DNA of 64,000 nt from Candidatus Kuenenia stuttgartensis (lineage in GTDB: Bacteria > Planctomycetota > Planctomycetia > Planctomycetales > Planctomycetaceae). The notes beneath the pieces are model-generated. The model did not search any database. It worked only from the letters and a program-made list of their open reading frames with translations, and was not told where the DNA came from. Each line of letters opens with the position of its first letter. Within the stretch, counting starts at the first letter, position 1. Both the position numbers and the translations under genes were made by a program. Where the stretch lies: NCBI GenBank assembly GCA_945904015.1, contig CAMDPK010000015.1, positions 1 through 64,000 on the forward strand, given 5' to 3'. Below are positions 1-11,342 of this stretch, one piece after another.

Positions 1-89
1 GGCCGCAACAATCGCTCGACAGTCCCCCGCACCATCACCGCCGCCGGACACCGCTCAATGAACTTGTCCAAGACGCCACTCGGCAACAT
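1..89 (-). CDS. IS4-family transposase, N-terminal fragment (runs off the window)
   Basis: The reverse strand reads 29 codons from an ATG at 89 to the window edge. The peptide begins MLPSGVLDKFIERCP and continues AAVMVRGTVERLL. This pattern (LP..V...F.E..P..VMVRG..E) is the usual start of IS4-type transposases in planctomycetes. A purine-rich GGGAGG stretch precedes the ATG. The DDE catalytic core would lie outside the window. The assignment rests on 29 residues recognised by eye, so it is moderate. Confidence 0.55.
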   Translation of the reverse strand, partial: MLPSGVLDKFIERCPAAVMVRGTVERLLR

Positions 90-244
90 CCCTGTGCCCT
101 CCCGGTTCGTGACAAATCCCTGTCATCGAAATGGTTGTAGCAATTATCAAAGACCTTGAAAGGGGTGACTGATTTCACCTGAAAGCCGTGTAAGCCTCCG
201 GATGTTTCGACTTCTGGAAAATCGGCTTGGATGAATTCGGCGAG

Positions 245-475
245 TCACCGAATGGTTTCGCGAGAGGGGCGTGAAACTTGAATGACCAGTCCGCGACACG
301 GATTTGGCTCCAGCTTTCGCAAGGTGGCAATCGCTTCATCGGGGTGAAGTGCGACCGCCATGACATTCCTATCCCGGATCGCAACGCAATCACCCTCTTG
401 AAGCGGTTGGCCGTTCCAAGTGAAGTCTTGGCACATTTGCTCGGCGACTCGCCGGTTTTGATCGTGTTCGCTCAT
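245..475 (-). CDS. DUF5678-like small protein, probably truncated by an in-frame TGA
   Basis: This is a 76-residue soluble protein starting MSEHDQNRR. Its middle (GDCVAIRDRNVMAVALHP, then DEAIATLRKL) resembles the short DUF5678 fold, in which a 'protein wears its own value' strand is followed by a helix. Function is unknown. After the TGA at 245-247 the same frame stays open for about 65 codons and still reads like protein (LAEFIQADFPEVETSGG, then FQVKSV). The TGA may therefore be a nonsense change of an Arg codon in a longer gene, whose 3' end was then cut by the IS4-like element at the window edge. The alternative is a genuine 76-residue protein with chance open frame after it. Confidence 0.5.
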   Translation of the reverse strand: MSEHDQNRRVAEQMCQDFTWNGQPLQEGDCVAIRDRNVMAVALHPDEAIATLRKLEPNPCRGLVIQVSRPSRETIR

Positions 476-544
476 GGCATCTTCTCTCTCCCGCAGACTT
501 CCAGCGTTTTGAGGAATGCGCGTTTGGAGTATTTGGACTTGCCG

Positions 545-2485
545 TCAACGATTGTCATCTCGCAAATCCTCACCGGCTCGCCGGAACACCTCGGAAAACG
601 GCACGTTTTCAAAGACGCCGAAGAGGGCGTGCGAGCCAAGGCGGGCGCGGCCGAGCTTTGGTGATGACAGGCCGCAGAGGAAACGGACGAAGGCGCGCGA
701 GTCAGCGAAAAGGTCGAGTTTCGTGGCTCGAAAGGCGGCGGCTTCTTGCCAACGCCGGTCGTCGATTGGCGGAGCGCGGCGCGGGAGCAGTCGAGTGGCC
801 TTCCCGTCGAGACAGTGTGAGCAGTGGCCGCACGGAGCGGGAAGCGGTTCGCCGAAATGGGCTCCGAGCTGCGAGACTTGGCAGCCGTCGTGCTCGACGA
901 GTTCGAGTACTTCGTTGAGGCGGGCGATCTCACGGGCTTCGCGGAGTAACGCTTTCTCATGTAACTCGGTGGCGAGGGCCGTCAGGTTGGTCGGGGACTT
1001 GAGGCGGCGATAACGATTGCGGACTCCTTCGACTTTCACTTCGAGCCATTGCTTCTCGGCGCAATAGTCGAGTGCTCGGACGATGCGGTCACGAGGCTGG
1101 CCGAGCGAGGTCGCGGCGTTCGCGATGTCCAGCGAAAACCAGATTTTGGCTTTCGTCGCTTGGCAGAACAGCCGCCGCAAGAAATCCTGCCGCTCCCCTT
1201 CAAACTGCGCGAGGATCTCCTTCGATGGCACGAGCGGCTTGAATTGGTACTCGGCATAGAACGGAGTTCCTTCTTCCAGATAGCCGTCGAGTTCCAAGTA
1301 CGTCAGCAATGTGCGAACCACAATCTGCTTGATGTCATGCCGGAACGACAAATCATACAACGACACGTCAAAGGCTTCCCCCAACTGACAGACCTCGCGG
1401 ACGAGACTGCTCACCGAAGCGAATGACGGCGTGTCGCCAAACACAAAATTCTCCAGTGTGTTGATGTCGTCCGAGCAGGCCAGCAGTTCGCAGTGGGCAG
1501 CCGCTCCGTCGCGTCCCGCGCGGCCGATTTCTTGCGAGTAGTTCTCCAAGCTCTTCGGCAAGTTGTAGTGGTACACGTAGCGAATGTTGGCCTTGTCGAT
1601 TCCCATGCCGAACGCAATCGTCGCCACCACAATGGCCCGATCCGAACCGGCGAACCAGTCCTGCACGGCGGCGCGATCCTCGTCCTTCATGCCGGCGTGA
1701 TAAGCCCTGGCGTCGAAGCCGCGCCGAGCCAGTCGATCCGCCACTTGTTCGGCGGTTCGTTGCAACGTGACGTAAACGATCGTCGGTCCGCGCTCATTTC
1801 GAGTCAGTCGATCGAGCAACGCCGCGTCCTGTTCGCTGCCCGAGACCGGCGTGATCCGCAGCGAAAGATTCGGCCGATAGAACCCCGTCCGCACCGCATG
1901 CGCCGGCTCGATCTGAAACTGTCGGCAGATGTCTTCCAAGACGGCCGGCGTCGCGGTTGCGGTCAAAGCAAACAACCTTTCGGCGCGGCACTCGCGAGCG
2001 AACCGCGTCAGCTTGAGATAGTCCGGCCGAAAGTTGTGTCCCCATTCCGAAATGCAATGCGCCTCATCCACGGCGAACAGCGACACGCGAACTCGCTGAA
2101 TCGCCTCGCGAAAGCGTTCATTGTTGAACCGCTCCGGCGCGACATACAGCAGGAGGAGTTGTCCGGTTCGCATCGCCGTCATCACGGCCGCGGACTCGTC
2201 GGCGGTGAGCGTCGAATCCAGCCGCTCCGCCGCGACGCCCAGTTGCTTGAGCTTGTCGATTTGATCCTTCATCAACGCGATGAGTGGCGACACAACGACC
2301 GTCAGTCCCGGAAACAACAGCGCCGGCAACTGATAACAGAGCGACTTCCCGCTCCCTGTCGGAAACACCGCCGCCGCCGAATGCCCAGCCAGCAGAGCCT
2401 CAATCACCGCCTCTTGGCCAGGACGAAAAGTGTCGAATCCAAAAGTCGCGCGAAGCACATCCAACGGAGACTGTGATGATGTCAT
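545..2485 (-). CDS. recQ: ATP-dependent DNA helicase, RecQ family
   Basis: This is a 646-residue superfamily 2 helicase that unwinds DNA 3'-5' during recombinational repair. Walker A PTGSGKS is at residues 42-48, DEAH at 140-143, and motif VI reads QEIGRAGRDG. A RecQ zinc-binding stretch with Cys near 530-555 ends in CGHCSHC. No HRDC domain is visible. The last ~80 residues form a short conserved-looking tail (FVRFLCGLSSPKLGRARLG) instead. I chose the ATG at 2485 because AGGAG lies 9 nt upstream; the open frame extends 21 codons further. The gene stands alone, with a broken GxxExxY gene upstream. Confidence 0.9.
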   Translation of the reverse strand: MTSSQSPLDVLRATFGFDTFRPGQEAVIEALLAGHSAAAVFPTGSGKSLCYQLPALLFPGLTVVVSPLIALMKDQIDKLKQLGVAAERLDSTLTADESAAVMTAMRTGQLLLLYVAPERFNNERFREAIQRVRVSLFAVDEAHCISEWGHNFRPDYLKLTRFARECRAERLFALTATATPAVLEDICRQFQIEPAHAVRTGFYRPNLSLRITPVSGSEQDAALLDRLTRNERGPTIVYVTLQRTAEQVADRLARRGFDARAYHAGMKDEDRAAVQDWFAGSDRAIVVATIAFGMGIDKANIRYVYHYNLPKSLENYSQEIGRAGRDGAAAHCELLACSDDINTLENFVFGDTPSFASVSSLVREVCQLGEAFDVSLYDLSFRHDIKQIVVRTLLTYLELDGYLEEGTPFYAEYQFKPLVPSKEILAQFEGERQDFLRRLFCQATKAKIWFSLDIANAATSLGQPRDRIVRALDYCAEKQWLEVKVEGVRNRYRRLKSPTNLTALATELHEKALLREAREIARLNEVLELVEHDGCQVSQLGAHFGEPLPAPCGHCSHCLDGKATRLLPRRAPPIDDRRWQEAAAFRATKLDLFADSRAFVRFLCGLSSPKLGRARLGSHALFGVFENVPFSEVFRRAGEDLRDDNR

Positions 2486-2623
2486 CGGCGGAGACTCCTG
2501 AACGATGATGACGATGGCATTCTGCGTTGACGAAACACGGAATGTCAATCGGCTGTGAGGAACACAAATCGGCGCTGTTTTTCGCTGATCGGAACACTTG
2601 GGAAACTCTGTGTTGCCGGCCTT

Positions 2624-2655
2624 GATTAGCGAAGTTCAGTCGCGATTGGCGTTCC
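2624..2655. repeat. left copy of inverted repeat flanking the GxxExxY gene
   Basis: The 32-nt stretch beginning GATTAGCGAAG and ending GTTCC matches the reverse complement of 3090-3121 at 23 of 32 positions without gaps. It lies just past the stop codon of the broken GxxExxY gene. Confidence 0.6.
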
Positions 2656-2660
2656 AGAAT

Positions 2661-3056
2661 TCATGCTTGTGCCGGAATCGGATGCAGGTCGGACAGGACA
2701 AAGCGTTTCCAATGCAGTTCGCCTTTGTGGCCGAAGTTGAGCAGGTAGCCGACCGGTTGGCGGGCGATGCGCATGTAATTGAAGAGTCGGGCTTCGTGAT
2801 CCGAAGTCAGCTCGGTGACGGCTTTCAGTTCAACAACGATCCCTTCGCAAACGAACAAGTCGGGCCGGTAGACGGTGTCGATTTGATGCTCCTTGTAGAT
2901 CAAGCGAAGTTCGTGCTTGGATCGAAACGGAATGCCGCGCAACTGCAACTCGATCTCGAGGCACTGCTGTTAGACCTCCTCCGCCATGCCGTAGCCAAGC
3001 TGGTTGTAAACCTCAAACGCGGCTCCCATGAACTTGCAGCCTTCTTTTTTGAACAT
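2661..3056 (-). pseudogene. GxxExxY-family protein, nonsense mutation at the signature tyrosine
   Basis: From ATG 3056 the frame reads MFKKEGCKFMGAAFEVYNQL, then GYGMAEEV, then TAA (2970-2972), then QQCLEIELQLRGIPF, and continues to TGA at 2661. Without the TAA the product would be 131 residues, normal for GxxExxY proteins (small PD-(D/E)XK-like proteins of unknown role). The TAA replaces the Tyr (TAC or TAT) of the Gx(2)Ex(2)Y signature. The nuclease-like core remains intact (RPDLFVCEGIVVELKAV, near residues 64-80). GGAG lies 8-10 nt before the ATG. A 95-residue downstream frame from 2948 could still be translated. The gene is bounded by inverted repeats (2624-2655 and 3089-3166). Confidence 0.8.
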
Positions 3057-3088
3057 GCATTGATCTCCAGGAAAGAAACGGAAAAGGT

Positions 3089-3166
3089 GGGAACACTATT
3101 CGACGCTAATCTTCGCTAATTCGGACAGAGTCAGATTAGCGTTAATTAGCGGAGATTAGTGTTCCC
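3089..3166. repeat. ATTAGCG-type inverted repeat upstream of the GxxExxY gene
   Basis: The stretch begins GGGAACAC and ends GTGTTCCC, with arms built of CGCTAAT/ATTAGCG motifs, so it is an imperfect palindrome. Its left arm (3090-3121) is also an inverted copy of 2624-2655 on the other side of the gene. Confidence 0.65.
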
Positions 3167-3187
3167 AAAACTCTTCTCTCTTCCAAC

Positions 3188-3226
3188 AAAAACGCCCAGC
3201 CGTTTGAGGACTGGGCGTTTGAGTTT
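3188..3226 (-). terminator. Rho-independent terminator downstream of ppdK
   Basis: A 10-bp stem, AAACGCCCAG paired with CTGGGCGTTT, has an 11-nt loop. Read on the minus strand it ends in CGTTTTTG. It lies about 45 nt past the ppdK stop. Weaker T-runs also follow on the plus strand. Confidence 0.75.
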
Positions 3227-3271
3227 TTGGTTTGAGTGGTAGGTCTCGCTAACTTGACCCACCCTACAAAG

Positions 3272-5926
<2,655 letters not shown>

Positions 5927-6190
5927 GAAATCTTTCCCTTGAGGTAATCGCCGCACCGGCCGCTCAAAACACGGTCCGCCCGAATCACTCAACCACAACG
6001 GGGGGCGGAAGTTGCCCACCCAAGGCCAGCCCAGGCGCAGCGAGCGGAGCAAATTAGCGACCGTCAGCCGCCTTCTCAAGCAACCAAAGCAACTGCTTGA
6101 CAGACTGTGGTTTCCGTGGAACAGTGTTGAACCTGTTGCCGCGAAAGCACTTCGCGATTGGCCGGGTTCTCCGGTCCTCTGAGGTCCAAG

Positions 6191-6706
6191 ATGGAAGCCA
6201 AACTCATCTCCACCGATGGCGAGCGGTCGATCCGCCTGAAAAAGGACGTGACGATCGTCGGCCGCAAGCGCGGTGTGTGCGACATCTTCATTGATCGCAG
6301 CAGCATCTCGAAGCTGCACTGCATGATTGTGAAGACCGATGGGTTGCTCTTCATTCGCGATCTCGGAAGCACGAACGGGACGAAGGTCAACGGCCAGCGA
6401 GTCACTCGCGGAGCGTTGTTGCCCGGTGACGAACTTGCCTTTGCGAACGCGAAGTACAAAGTGCATCTCGGCCCCGACGATCCCGATATGGTCGAGCACG
6501 ATGCCGGCACCGAAGTCATGATGGCGATGCCCAAACGTCAGCCGGACGAGGACCGGATGGACGACGATGATGATGACGTGCGTCCTGCCAAGGTTTCCTA
6601 CAGCGACAGTGGGGACGTAGTCCCGCTGGCAAAGGCGTCGCAAAGCGATGTCCGCTTGCTGACCGATTCGGAAGCGCACGATGACGGCCTGGATGACGAC
6701 CTCTAG
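6191..6706 (+). CDS. FHA-domain protein with acidic tail
   Basis: This 171-residue cytoplasmic protein has an FHA fold (about residues 5-95) that binds phosphothreonine. Visible FHA landmarks are TIVGRKRGVCDI, SSISKLHCMI and DLGSTNGTKVNG. The C-terminal 70 residues are disordered and very acidic (DEDRMDDDDDDVRP; GLDDDL end). Start ATG 6191 was chosen because the fold begins there; the upstream ATG at 6158 adds 11 odd residues. The phosphoprotein partner is unknown. The stop TAG belongs to the tip of a palindromic element (6704-6746). Confidence 0.85.
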   Translation: MEAKLISTDGERSIRLKKDVTIVGRKRGVCDIFIDRSSISKLHCMIVKTDGLLFIRDLGSTNGTKVNGQRVTRGALLPGDELAFANAKYKVHLGPDDPDMVEHDAGTEVMMAMPKRQPDEDRMDDDDDDVRPAKVSYSDSGDVVPLAKASQSDVRLLTDSEAHDDGLDDDL

Positions 6707-6746
6707 CCCTCACGCTTCGCGACGGAGCGGCTCCGCGACAGGGCGA
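6704..6746. repeat. degenerate TAGCCCT...AGGGCG palindromic element
   Basis: TAGCCCTCACGCTTCGCGAC faces GCTCCGCGACAGGGCG. It is a short copy of the family seen at 11029, 23310, 35897, 37277 and 58584. It supplies the FHA gene's stop codon and separates it from hrpA. Confidence 0.6.
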
Positions 6747-6751
6747 TTGTG

Positions 6752-9700
6752 ATGCTCACGGATTGGGAACGCCGACTTGCCGAGACCATGCTGTCTGACC
6801 GGCATCGCTTGCGGCAACAAGTCCGGCAACTGCATGAGTCCGAGAAGGCGAAACGGCCGATTAACGCATTGCTGGCGAAGTTGGACGAAGGATTCCGTCG
6901 CTCGATCGCTCGCCGCACGAGTCGCGCGAACAGCGTGCCGAAGATCGAATTCGACTCCGAGTTGCCGATTCTTGCCAGTCGGAGCGAGATTGAAGCTGCG
7001 ATTCGCGAGCATCAAGTCGTCATCGTTTGTGGCGAAACCGGATCGGGCAAATCGACGCAGTTGCCGAAGCTGTGCTTGTCGCTGGGACGCGGCGTCTCCG
7101 GCTTGATCGGTCACACACAGCCTCGCCGAGTTGCCGCCCGCACGATTGCGGCTCGCGTCGCGGATGAACTGAAGACGACGCTCGGCACGACGGTCGGTTT
7201 CAAAATCCGCTTCACCGATGCGACGCAGCCGAACACGCTCATCAAGCTGATGACCGACGGCGTGTTATTGGCCGAGACTCGTTCCGACCGGTTTCTCGAC
7301 CAATACGACACAATCATTGTCGATGAGGCTCACGAGCGGAGCCTCAACATCGACTTTCTCCTCGGCAACTTGAAGCGTCTGCTGCCGAGACGACCGGACC
7401 TGAAAGTCATCATCACCTCGGCGACGATTGATGCGGCGCGGTTCGCCGAACACTTCGGATCGAGCGCCGGTCCCGCTCCGATTTTGGAAGTCTCCGGTCG
7501 CATGTACCCGGTCGAAACTCGCTGGCACGGTCTGGAGGCCGCCGCCAACCGTGAGGAAAGTAGGTTGGGACACCGTCCCGACCCGGCCGGTCGGGACGGA
7601 GTCCCAACCTACGACTTGTCGGACGATCCGCAGCAGGCGATCCTCGCTGCGGTTGATGAACTCGTCGCCGAAGGTTTGTGGGACATCCTGATCTTTCAGC
7701 CGACTGAGTGGGACATCCACGAGACGGCAAAGTTGCTGCGAGCGCGATTCCACATCACGGGCGGACGCAAAGGGACTAAGGCCGATGTTGAGATTCTGCC
7801 GCTGTACGCTCGGCTGACGCTGGCTGAGCAGCAGCGTGTCTTCGAGCCACGTCCTAGCCAGCGACGCATCGTCATCGCGACGAACGTGGCCGAGTCATCG
7901 CTGACAGTCCCTGGCATTCGAGCGGTCATCGACACCGGCACAGCGCGCATCAGCCGGTACTCGGCACGCAGCAAGATGCAACGGCTGCCGATCGAGCCGA
8001 TCTCTCAAGCGTCGGCCGATCAACGCAAGGGGCGCTGCGGACGCATCGGGCCGGGAGTTTGCATCCGACTGTTCGACGAAGCCGACTACAACACCCGCGA
8101 GCGATTCACTCCGCCAGAAATTCTGCGCACGAACCTCGCGTCGGTGATACTGCAAACGCAATCGCTCAACCTCGGAGCGATCGAGGACTTCCCGTTTCTC
8201 GAACCACCCAAACCGACGGCCATTCGCGATGGCTACAAGACGCTGTTTGAACTCGGAGCGGTCAACGAGCGGAACGAACTGACCGAATTGGGACGCAAGC
8301 TGGCACGATTGCCGGTCGATCCACGGATCGCTCGCCTGATCGTCGCGGGACACGACGAGGGTTGCCTGAACGACATCTTGATCATCGCCGCCGCGCTGGA
8401 GGCTCAAGATCCGCGCGATCGGCCGCTCGACAAGCAACAGGCGGCTGACGAGAAGCACAAGCCGTTTCAACATCCCGACTCGGACTTTCTCAGCTTGTTG
8501 AAGCTGTGGGATTTCTTCCATCACCTGAAGGATACGCTCTCGAACAGCCAAGTGCGAAAAGCGTGCTTGCAGAACTTTCTGAACTTCAATCGGCTGCGCG
8601 AATGGGCCGACGTGCATCGACAATTGGTCGAACTGGCGAAGGAGAACGGGCTGAAGTCGGGACCGAGGCGATGGGAGGGCGAGGCTCCCGCCGAGCCGAT
8701 TCGGGATGCGACGCGTCGTCTTCATCGCGGCTCGGCGGGAGCCTCGCCCTCCCGGAATGAGGCATCAACGGCGATCCATCGCGCGTTGTTGACAGGGTTC
8801 CTCGCGAGCATCGCGAATCGCGAGGGTGAATCGACCGATTACACGGCGGCCGGCGGAATGAAAGCGGTCGTCTGGCCGGGATCGGGAACATTCGGCTCGA
8901 AGCCGAAATGGATCGTCGCGGCGGAGTTGATCGAAACCAGCAAGCGATATCTGCGGACGGTTGCACGGATCGACCCGGCTTGGATCGAATCGCTGGCCGA
9001 GCATCTCGTCACGCGAACGCACAGCGAACCACATTGGGACCGCTCGGCCGGTTCGGCGATGGCGTTCGAGCGTGTGTCGCTGTTCGGGCTGACGATCGTG
9101 CCACGCCGCAAAGTTCGGTTGGGGAGGATTGATGCCACAACCGCGAGGCGGTTGCTGATTCAACACGGCTTGGTCGAACGAGACTTCGACTGCGTCGCTC
9201 CGTTCTTCGTTCACAACGCCAAGCTGATCGAGGAACTCGAAGCGCTGCGAGTGAAGTCGCGTCGCGCGGATTTTCTGAAGGGCGAAGAGGCGCTGCTGGA
9301 GTTCTACGAACAGCGCATTCCCGCCGACGTCGTCGATGGCCCGAGCCTTATGAAGTGGTGCAAAACTCCGAACGCATCCCCTCTCCCCTTGGGAGAGGGT
9401 GGCCGAAGGCCGGGTGAGGGACGCGAGTCGCCAAAACGCTCACAAACTGAAACATCAGGCTCAATCTCACCCTCGCGATCCACGCCAAACGCCACTCGCA
9501 TCCCTCACCCTAGCCCTCTCCCAAAGGGAGAGGGGACATGCGAACGCACGCTTTTTCTCACTCGCGAAGACCTGTTGAACCCGGAGCGTGCCGAGGCGAC
9601 ATCCGAAGATTTCCCGGAGACGTTGAAACTCAAGCACATTCAAGTCCCGCTGGAATACAAGCTCGAACCGGGCGAGGCGGACGACGGGATCACGATCACC

Positions 9701-11032
9701 GTGCCGCAGGAGGGACTCAATCAGATCGACTCGCACCGGCTTGGCTGGCTTGTGCCGGGATTGCTCGAAGAGAAAGTCGTCGCGTTGATCAAGTCGTTGC
9801 CGAAGGAACTGCGGCGACTGTTCGTCCCTGTGCCGGAGACGGCGAAGGCCGTGCTCAAGCAGATCAAATTCGGTGAAGGCGACGTGAGCGCGGCGGTTGC
9901 GGCCGTGCTCTCGAAGCTGAGCAGCCAGCGCATCGACCCCAGCGAAATTCGCGAGGAGGACTTGCCGCCGCACTTGCGGATCAGCGTCAAGGTGCTGGGG
10001 GCGGGGGGCAAGACGCTCGGAGTCAGCCGCGACCTCGATCAACTGCGAGGACAGCTCGGAGCGAAAGCGTCGGCGAGCTTTTCGGCGATCGACCACTCGC
10101 AATGGAATCGCGACGGGCTGACCGACTGGGACTTCGAGGTGCTGCCACCGTCGGTCGATCTCGAACATGGCGGTTTGAAGTTGAAGGGCTACCCATCGCT
10201 TGTCGATCGCGGCTCAAGCGTCTCGCTCCGATTGGCCGATTCCGCGGAGCGTGCGGCGTTCGACACCCATCTCGGCCTGCGACGGCTGTTCGCGATCGCG
10301 GCCTTGAAAGAGCTGAAGAAACAAGTGCAGCACCTGCCCGAGCTTGGCAAATGGCAAATGCTGACGGCGATGTTGCCAGACAAGGGTCGGCTGCCGCAGT
10401 TGCTGTCCGAGTTGATCGCTGAGCGAGCGTTTTTCGTGGGGCAGGTTTCCAACCTGCCCGCCCAATCAAAGTCGAAGGAAGCCGGACAGGTTGAAAACCT
10501 GCCCCACGTTCCGCGGACGAAGTCCCAATTCCAGGACCGAGTCCGCGCGGCGAAGGCGCAAATCCCGGCGGCCGTCCAAGAGGTCATGCAACTCATCGGC
10601 CCGTTACTGGCCACGTATACGACAGCTCGCCAAGCGATCGCCGGTTGCCGGCTGCCGTTCGCTCAAACGGCCGTCGCCGATTGCCGAGAACAGCTCGCTC
10701 GACTGACCGAGGCGGGATTCCTCACGACGACCACGTGGGACTGGTTGCAACAATTTCCGCGCTACTTTCAGGGGATCGCGCTGCGAATCAAGAAGCTCAC
10801 TGCTGCTGGGCAAGCTCGCGACCAACGAGCCGCGACCGACATCGAGCCGCGCTGGCGCAAGCTGCTCGCGCGACTCGACACCGCCAAGCAATCGGGACGT
10901 CACGAACCGGAACTCGCGACCTGCCACTGGATGTTGGAGGAACTGCGGGTGTCGCTGTTCGCACAAGAATTGCGAACCGCGATCCCGATCTCCCCGCAGC
11001 GCTGGGACAAGCAATGGGAGTTGCTCAAGTAG
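6752..11032 (+). CDS. hrpA: HrpA-type DEAH-box ATP-dependent RNA helicase (DUF3418)
   Basis: This is a 1426-residue DEAH/RHA helicase thought to act on RNA or ribonucleoproteins. Walker A GETGSGKS is at 94-101 and DEAH at 191-194. QRKGRCGRIGPG is motif VI, followed by HA2/OB-like regions and a long DUF3418 C-terminus. It is longer than the usual ~1300 residues, and the excess is explained by four in-frame palindromic insertions near residues 270-287, 641-667, 876-929 and 1229-1252. None breaks the frame, so the protein may be functional with four extra loops. Start ATG 6752 (a GTG precedes it). The TAG stop (11030-11032) is the first bases of a palindromic element. Confidence 0.93.
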   Translation: MLTDWERRLAETMLSDRHRLRQQVRQLHESEKAKRPINALLAKLDEGFRRSIARRTSRANSVPKIEFDSELPILASRSEIEAAIREHQVVIVCGETGSGKSTQLPKLCLSLGRGVSGLIGHTQPRRVAARTIAARVADELKTTLGTTVGFKIRFTDATQPNTLIKLMTDGVLLAETRSDRFLDQYDTIIVDEAHERSLNIDFLLGNLKRLLPRRPDLKVIITSATIDAARFAEHFGSSAGPAPILEVSGRMYPVETRWHGLEAAANREESRLGHRPDPAGRDGVPTYDLSDDPQQAILAAVDELVAEGLWDILIFQPTEWDIHETAKLLRARFHITGGRKGTKADVEILPLYARLTLAEQQRVFEPRPSQRRIVIATNVAESSLTVPGIRAVIDTGTARISRYSARSKMQRLPIEPISQASADQRKGRCGRIGPGVCIRLFDEADYNTRERFTPPEILRTNLASVILQTQSLNLGAIEDFPFLEPPKPTAIRDGYKTLFELGAVNERNELTELGRKLARLPVDPRIARLIVAGHDEGCLNDILIIAAALEAQDPRDRPLDKQQAADEKHKPFQHPDSDFLSLLKLWDFFHHLKDTLSNSQVRKACLQNFLNFNRLREWADVHRQLVELAKENGLKSGPRRWEGEAPAEPIRDATRRLHRGSAGASPSRNEASTAIHRALLTGFLASIANREGESTDYTAAGGMKAVVWPGSGTFGSKPKWIVAAELIETSKRYLRTVARIDPAWIESLAEHLVTRTHSEPHWDRSAGSAMAFERVSLFGLTIVPRRKVRLGRIDATTARRLLIQHGLVERDFDCVAPFFVHNAKLIEELEALRVKSRRADFLKGEEALLEFYEQRIPADVVDGPSLMKWCKTPNASPLPLGEGGRRPGEGRESPKRSQTETSGSISPSRSTPNATRIPHPSPLPKGEGTCERTLFLTREDLLNPERAEATSEDFPETLKLKHIQVPLEYKLEPGEADDGITITVPQEGLNQIDSHRLGWLVPGLLEEKVVALIKSLPKELRRLFVPVPETAKAVLKQIKFGEGDVSAAVAAVLSKLSSQRIDPSEIREEDLPPHLRISVKVLGAGGKTLGVSRDLDQLRGQLGAKASASFSAIDHSQWNRDGLTDWDFEVLPPSVDLEHGGLKLKGYPSLVDRGSSVSLRLADSAERAAFDTHLGLRRLFAIAALKELKKQVQHLPELGKWQMLTAMLPDKGRLPQLLSELIAERAFFVGQVSNLPAQSKSKEAGQVENLPHVPRTKSQFQDRVRAAKAQIPAAVQEVMQLIGPLLATYTTARQAIAGCRLPFAQTAVADCREQLARLTEAGFLTTTTWDWLQQFPRYFQGIALRIKKLTAAGQARDQRAATDIEPRWRKLLARLDTAKQSGRHEPELATCHWMLEELRVSLFAQELRTAIPISPQRWDKQWELLK
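7560..7612. repeat. GTAGGTTGGGAC palindrome inside hrpA
   Basis: A near-perfect 53-bp palindrome runs GTAGGTTGGGACACCGTCCC to GGAGTCCCAACCTAC. It is read in frame, giving RLGHRPDPAGRDGVPT in the helicase. A relative lies at 25846-25913. Confidence 0.85.
8673..8753. repeat. GGGAGGGCGAGGCTCCCGCC palindrome inside hrpA
   Basis: The 81-bp element has ~25-bp complementary ends (GGGAGGGCGAGGCTCC and GGAGCCTCGCCCTCCC). It is in frame, giving WEGEAPAEP and GSAGASPSR in the protein. Confidence 0.85.
9379..9538. repeat. CCTCTCCC..GGGAGAGG element inside hrpA
   Basis: The ~160-bp element has ends CCTCTCCCCTTGGGAGAGGG and CCTCTCCCAAAGGGAGAGGG, with CCGGGTGAGGGA and TCCCTCACCC inside. It is in frame and adds about 53 residues. 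The same family lies at 27225-27318. Confidence 0.85.
10436..10507. repeat. family A palindrome (GTGGGGCAGGTT) inside hrpA
   Basis: GTGGGGCAGGTTTCCAACC faces GGTTGAAAACCTGCCCCAC. It is translated as VGQVSNLP...GQVENLPH. Four other copies lie at 33482, 35117, 50220 and 55945, all inside genes. Confidence 0.9.
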
Positions 11033-11153
11033 CCCTGTCGCTCCGCGACAGGACAGCCGGACGCGCGGTTGACGTTGTTGATGACTTGTGTGTCGAGCGC
11101 GCAGGCAGCGCCGAGAGACGTCCGGCTTTCCTGTCGCGGAGCGACAGGGCTAC
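11029..11153. repeat. GTAGCCCTGTCGCTCCGCGA palindromic element after hrpA
   Basis: The 125-bp element has ends GTAGCCCTGTCGCTCCGCGA and TCGCGGAGCGACAGGGCTAC. Its first TAG is the hrpA stop codon. A further half copy (GCGACAGGGCTAC) follows at 11157-11169. The rest of the 310-bp gap up to 11342 shows no gene or clear promoter. Confidence 0.9.
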
Positions 11154-11342
11154 ATCGCGACAGGGCTACGACCGTCACGACCGGACCTTTCCCCGGCCGA
11201 TCGGGCGGTCTCGGCAAGGCGTTCCGGTTGACGATGTCCCGCGACCGGCCTACGGTACGCATCAGCCGATACCAATTGGAGGCCAAGTGATGGCCTCTCC
11301 TGCCTGACTCGGTTCCCACCTGATTCGCCGGAGGCTCACTGA

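Noticed and set aside
5927-6679. N-terminal extension of pyruvate phosphate dikinase
   Set aside because: The frame is open, but it lies opposite the FHA gene, and the family starts at MSNKYVYFFGG, where a ribosome site precedes ATG 5926.
11029-11342. Possible small gene between hrpA and the DUF1549 gene
   Set aside because: Open frames here are translated palindromic repeats only.
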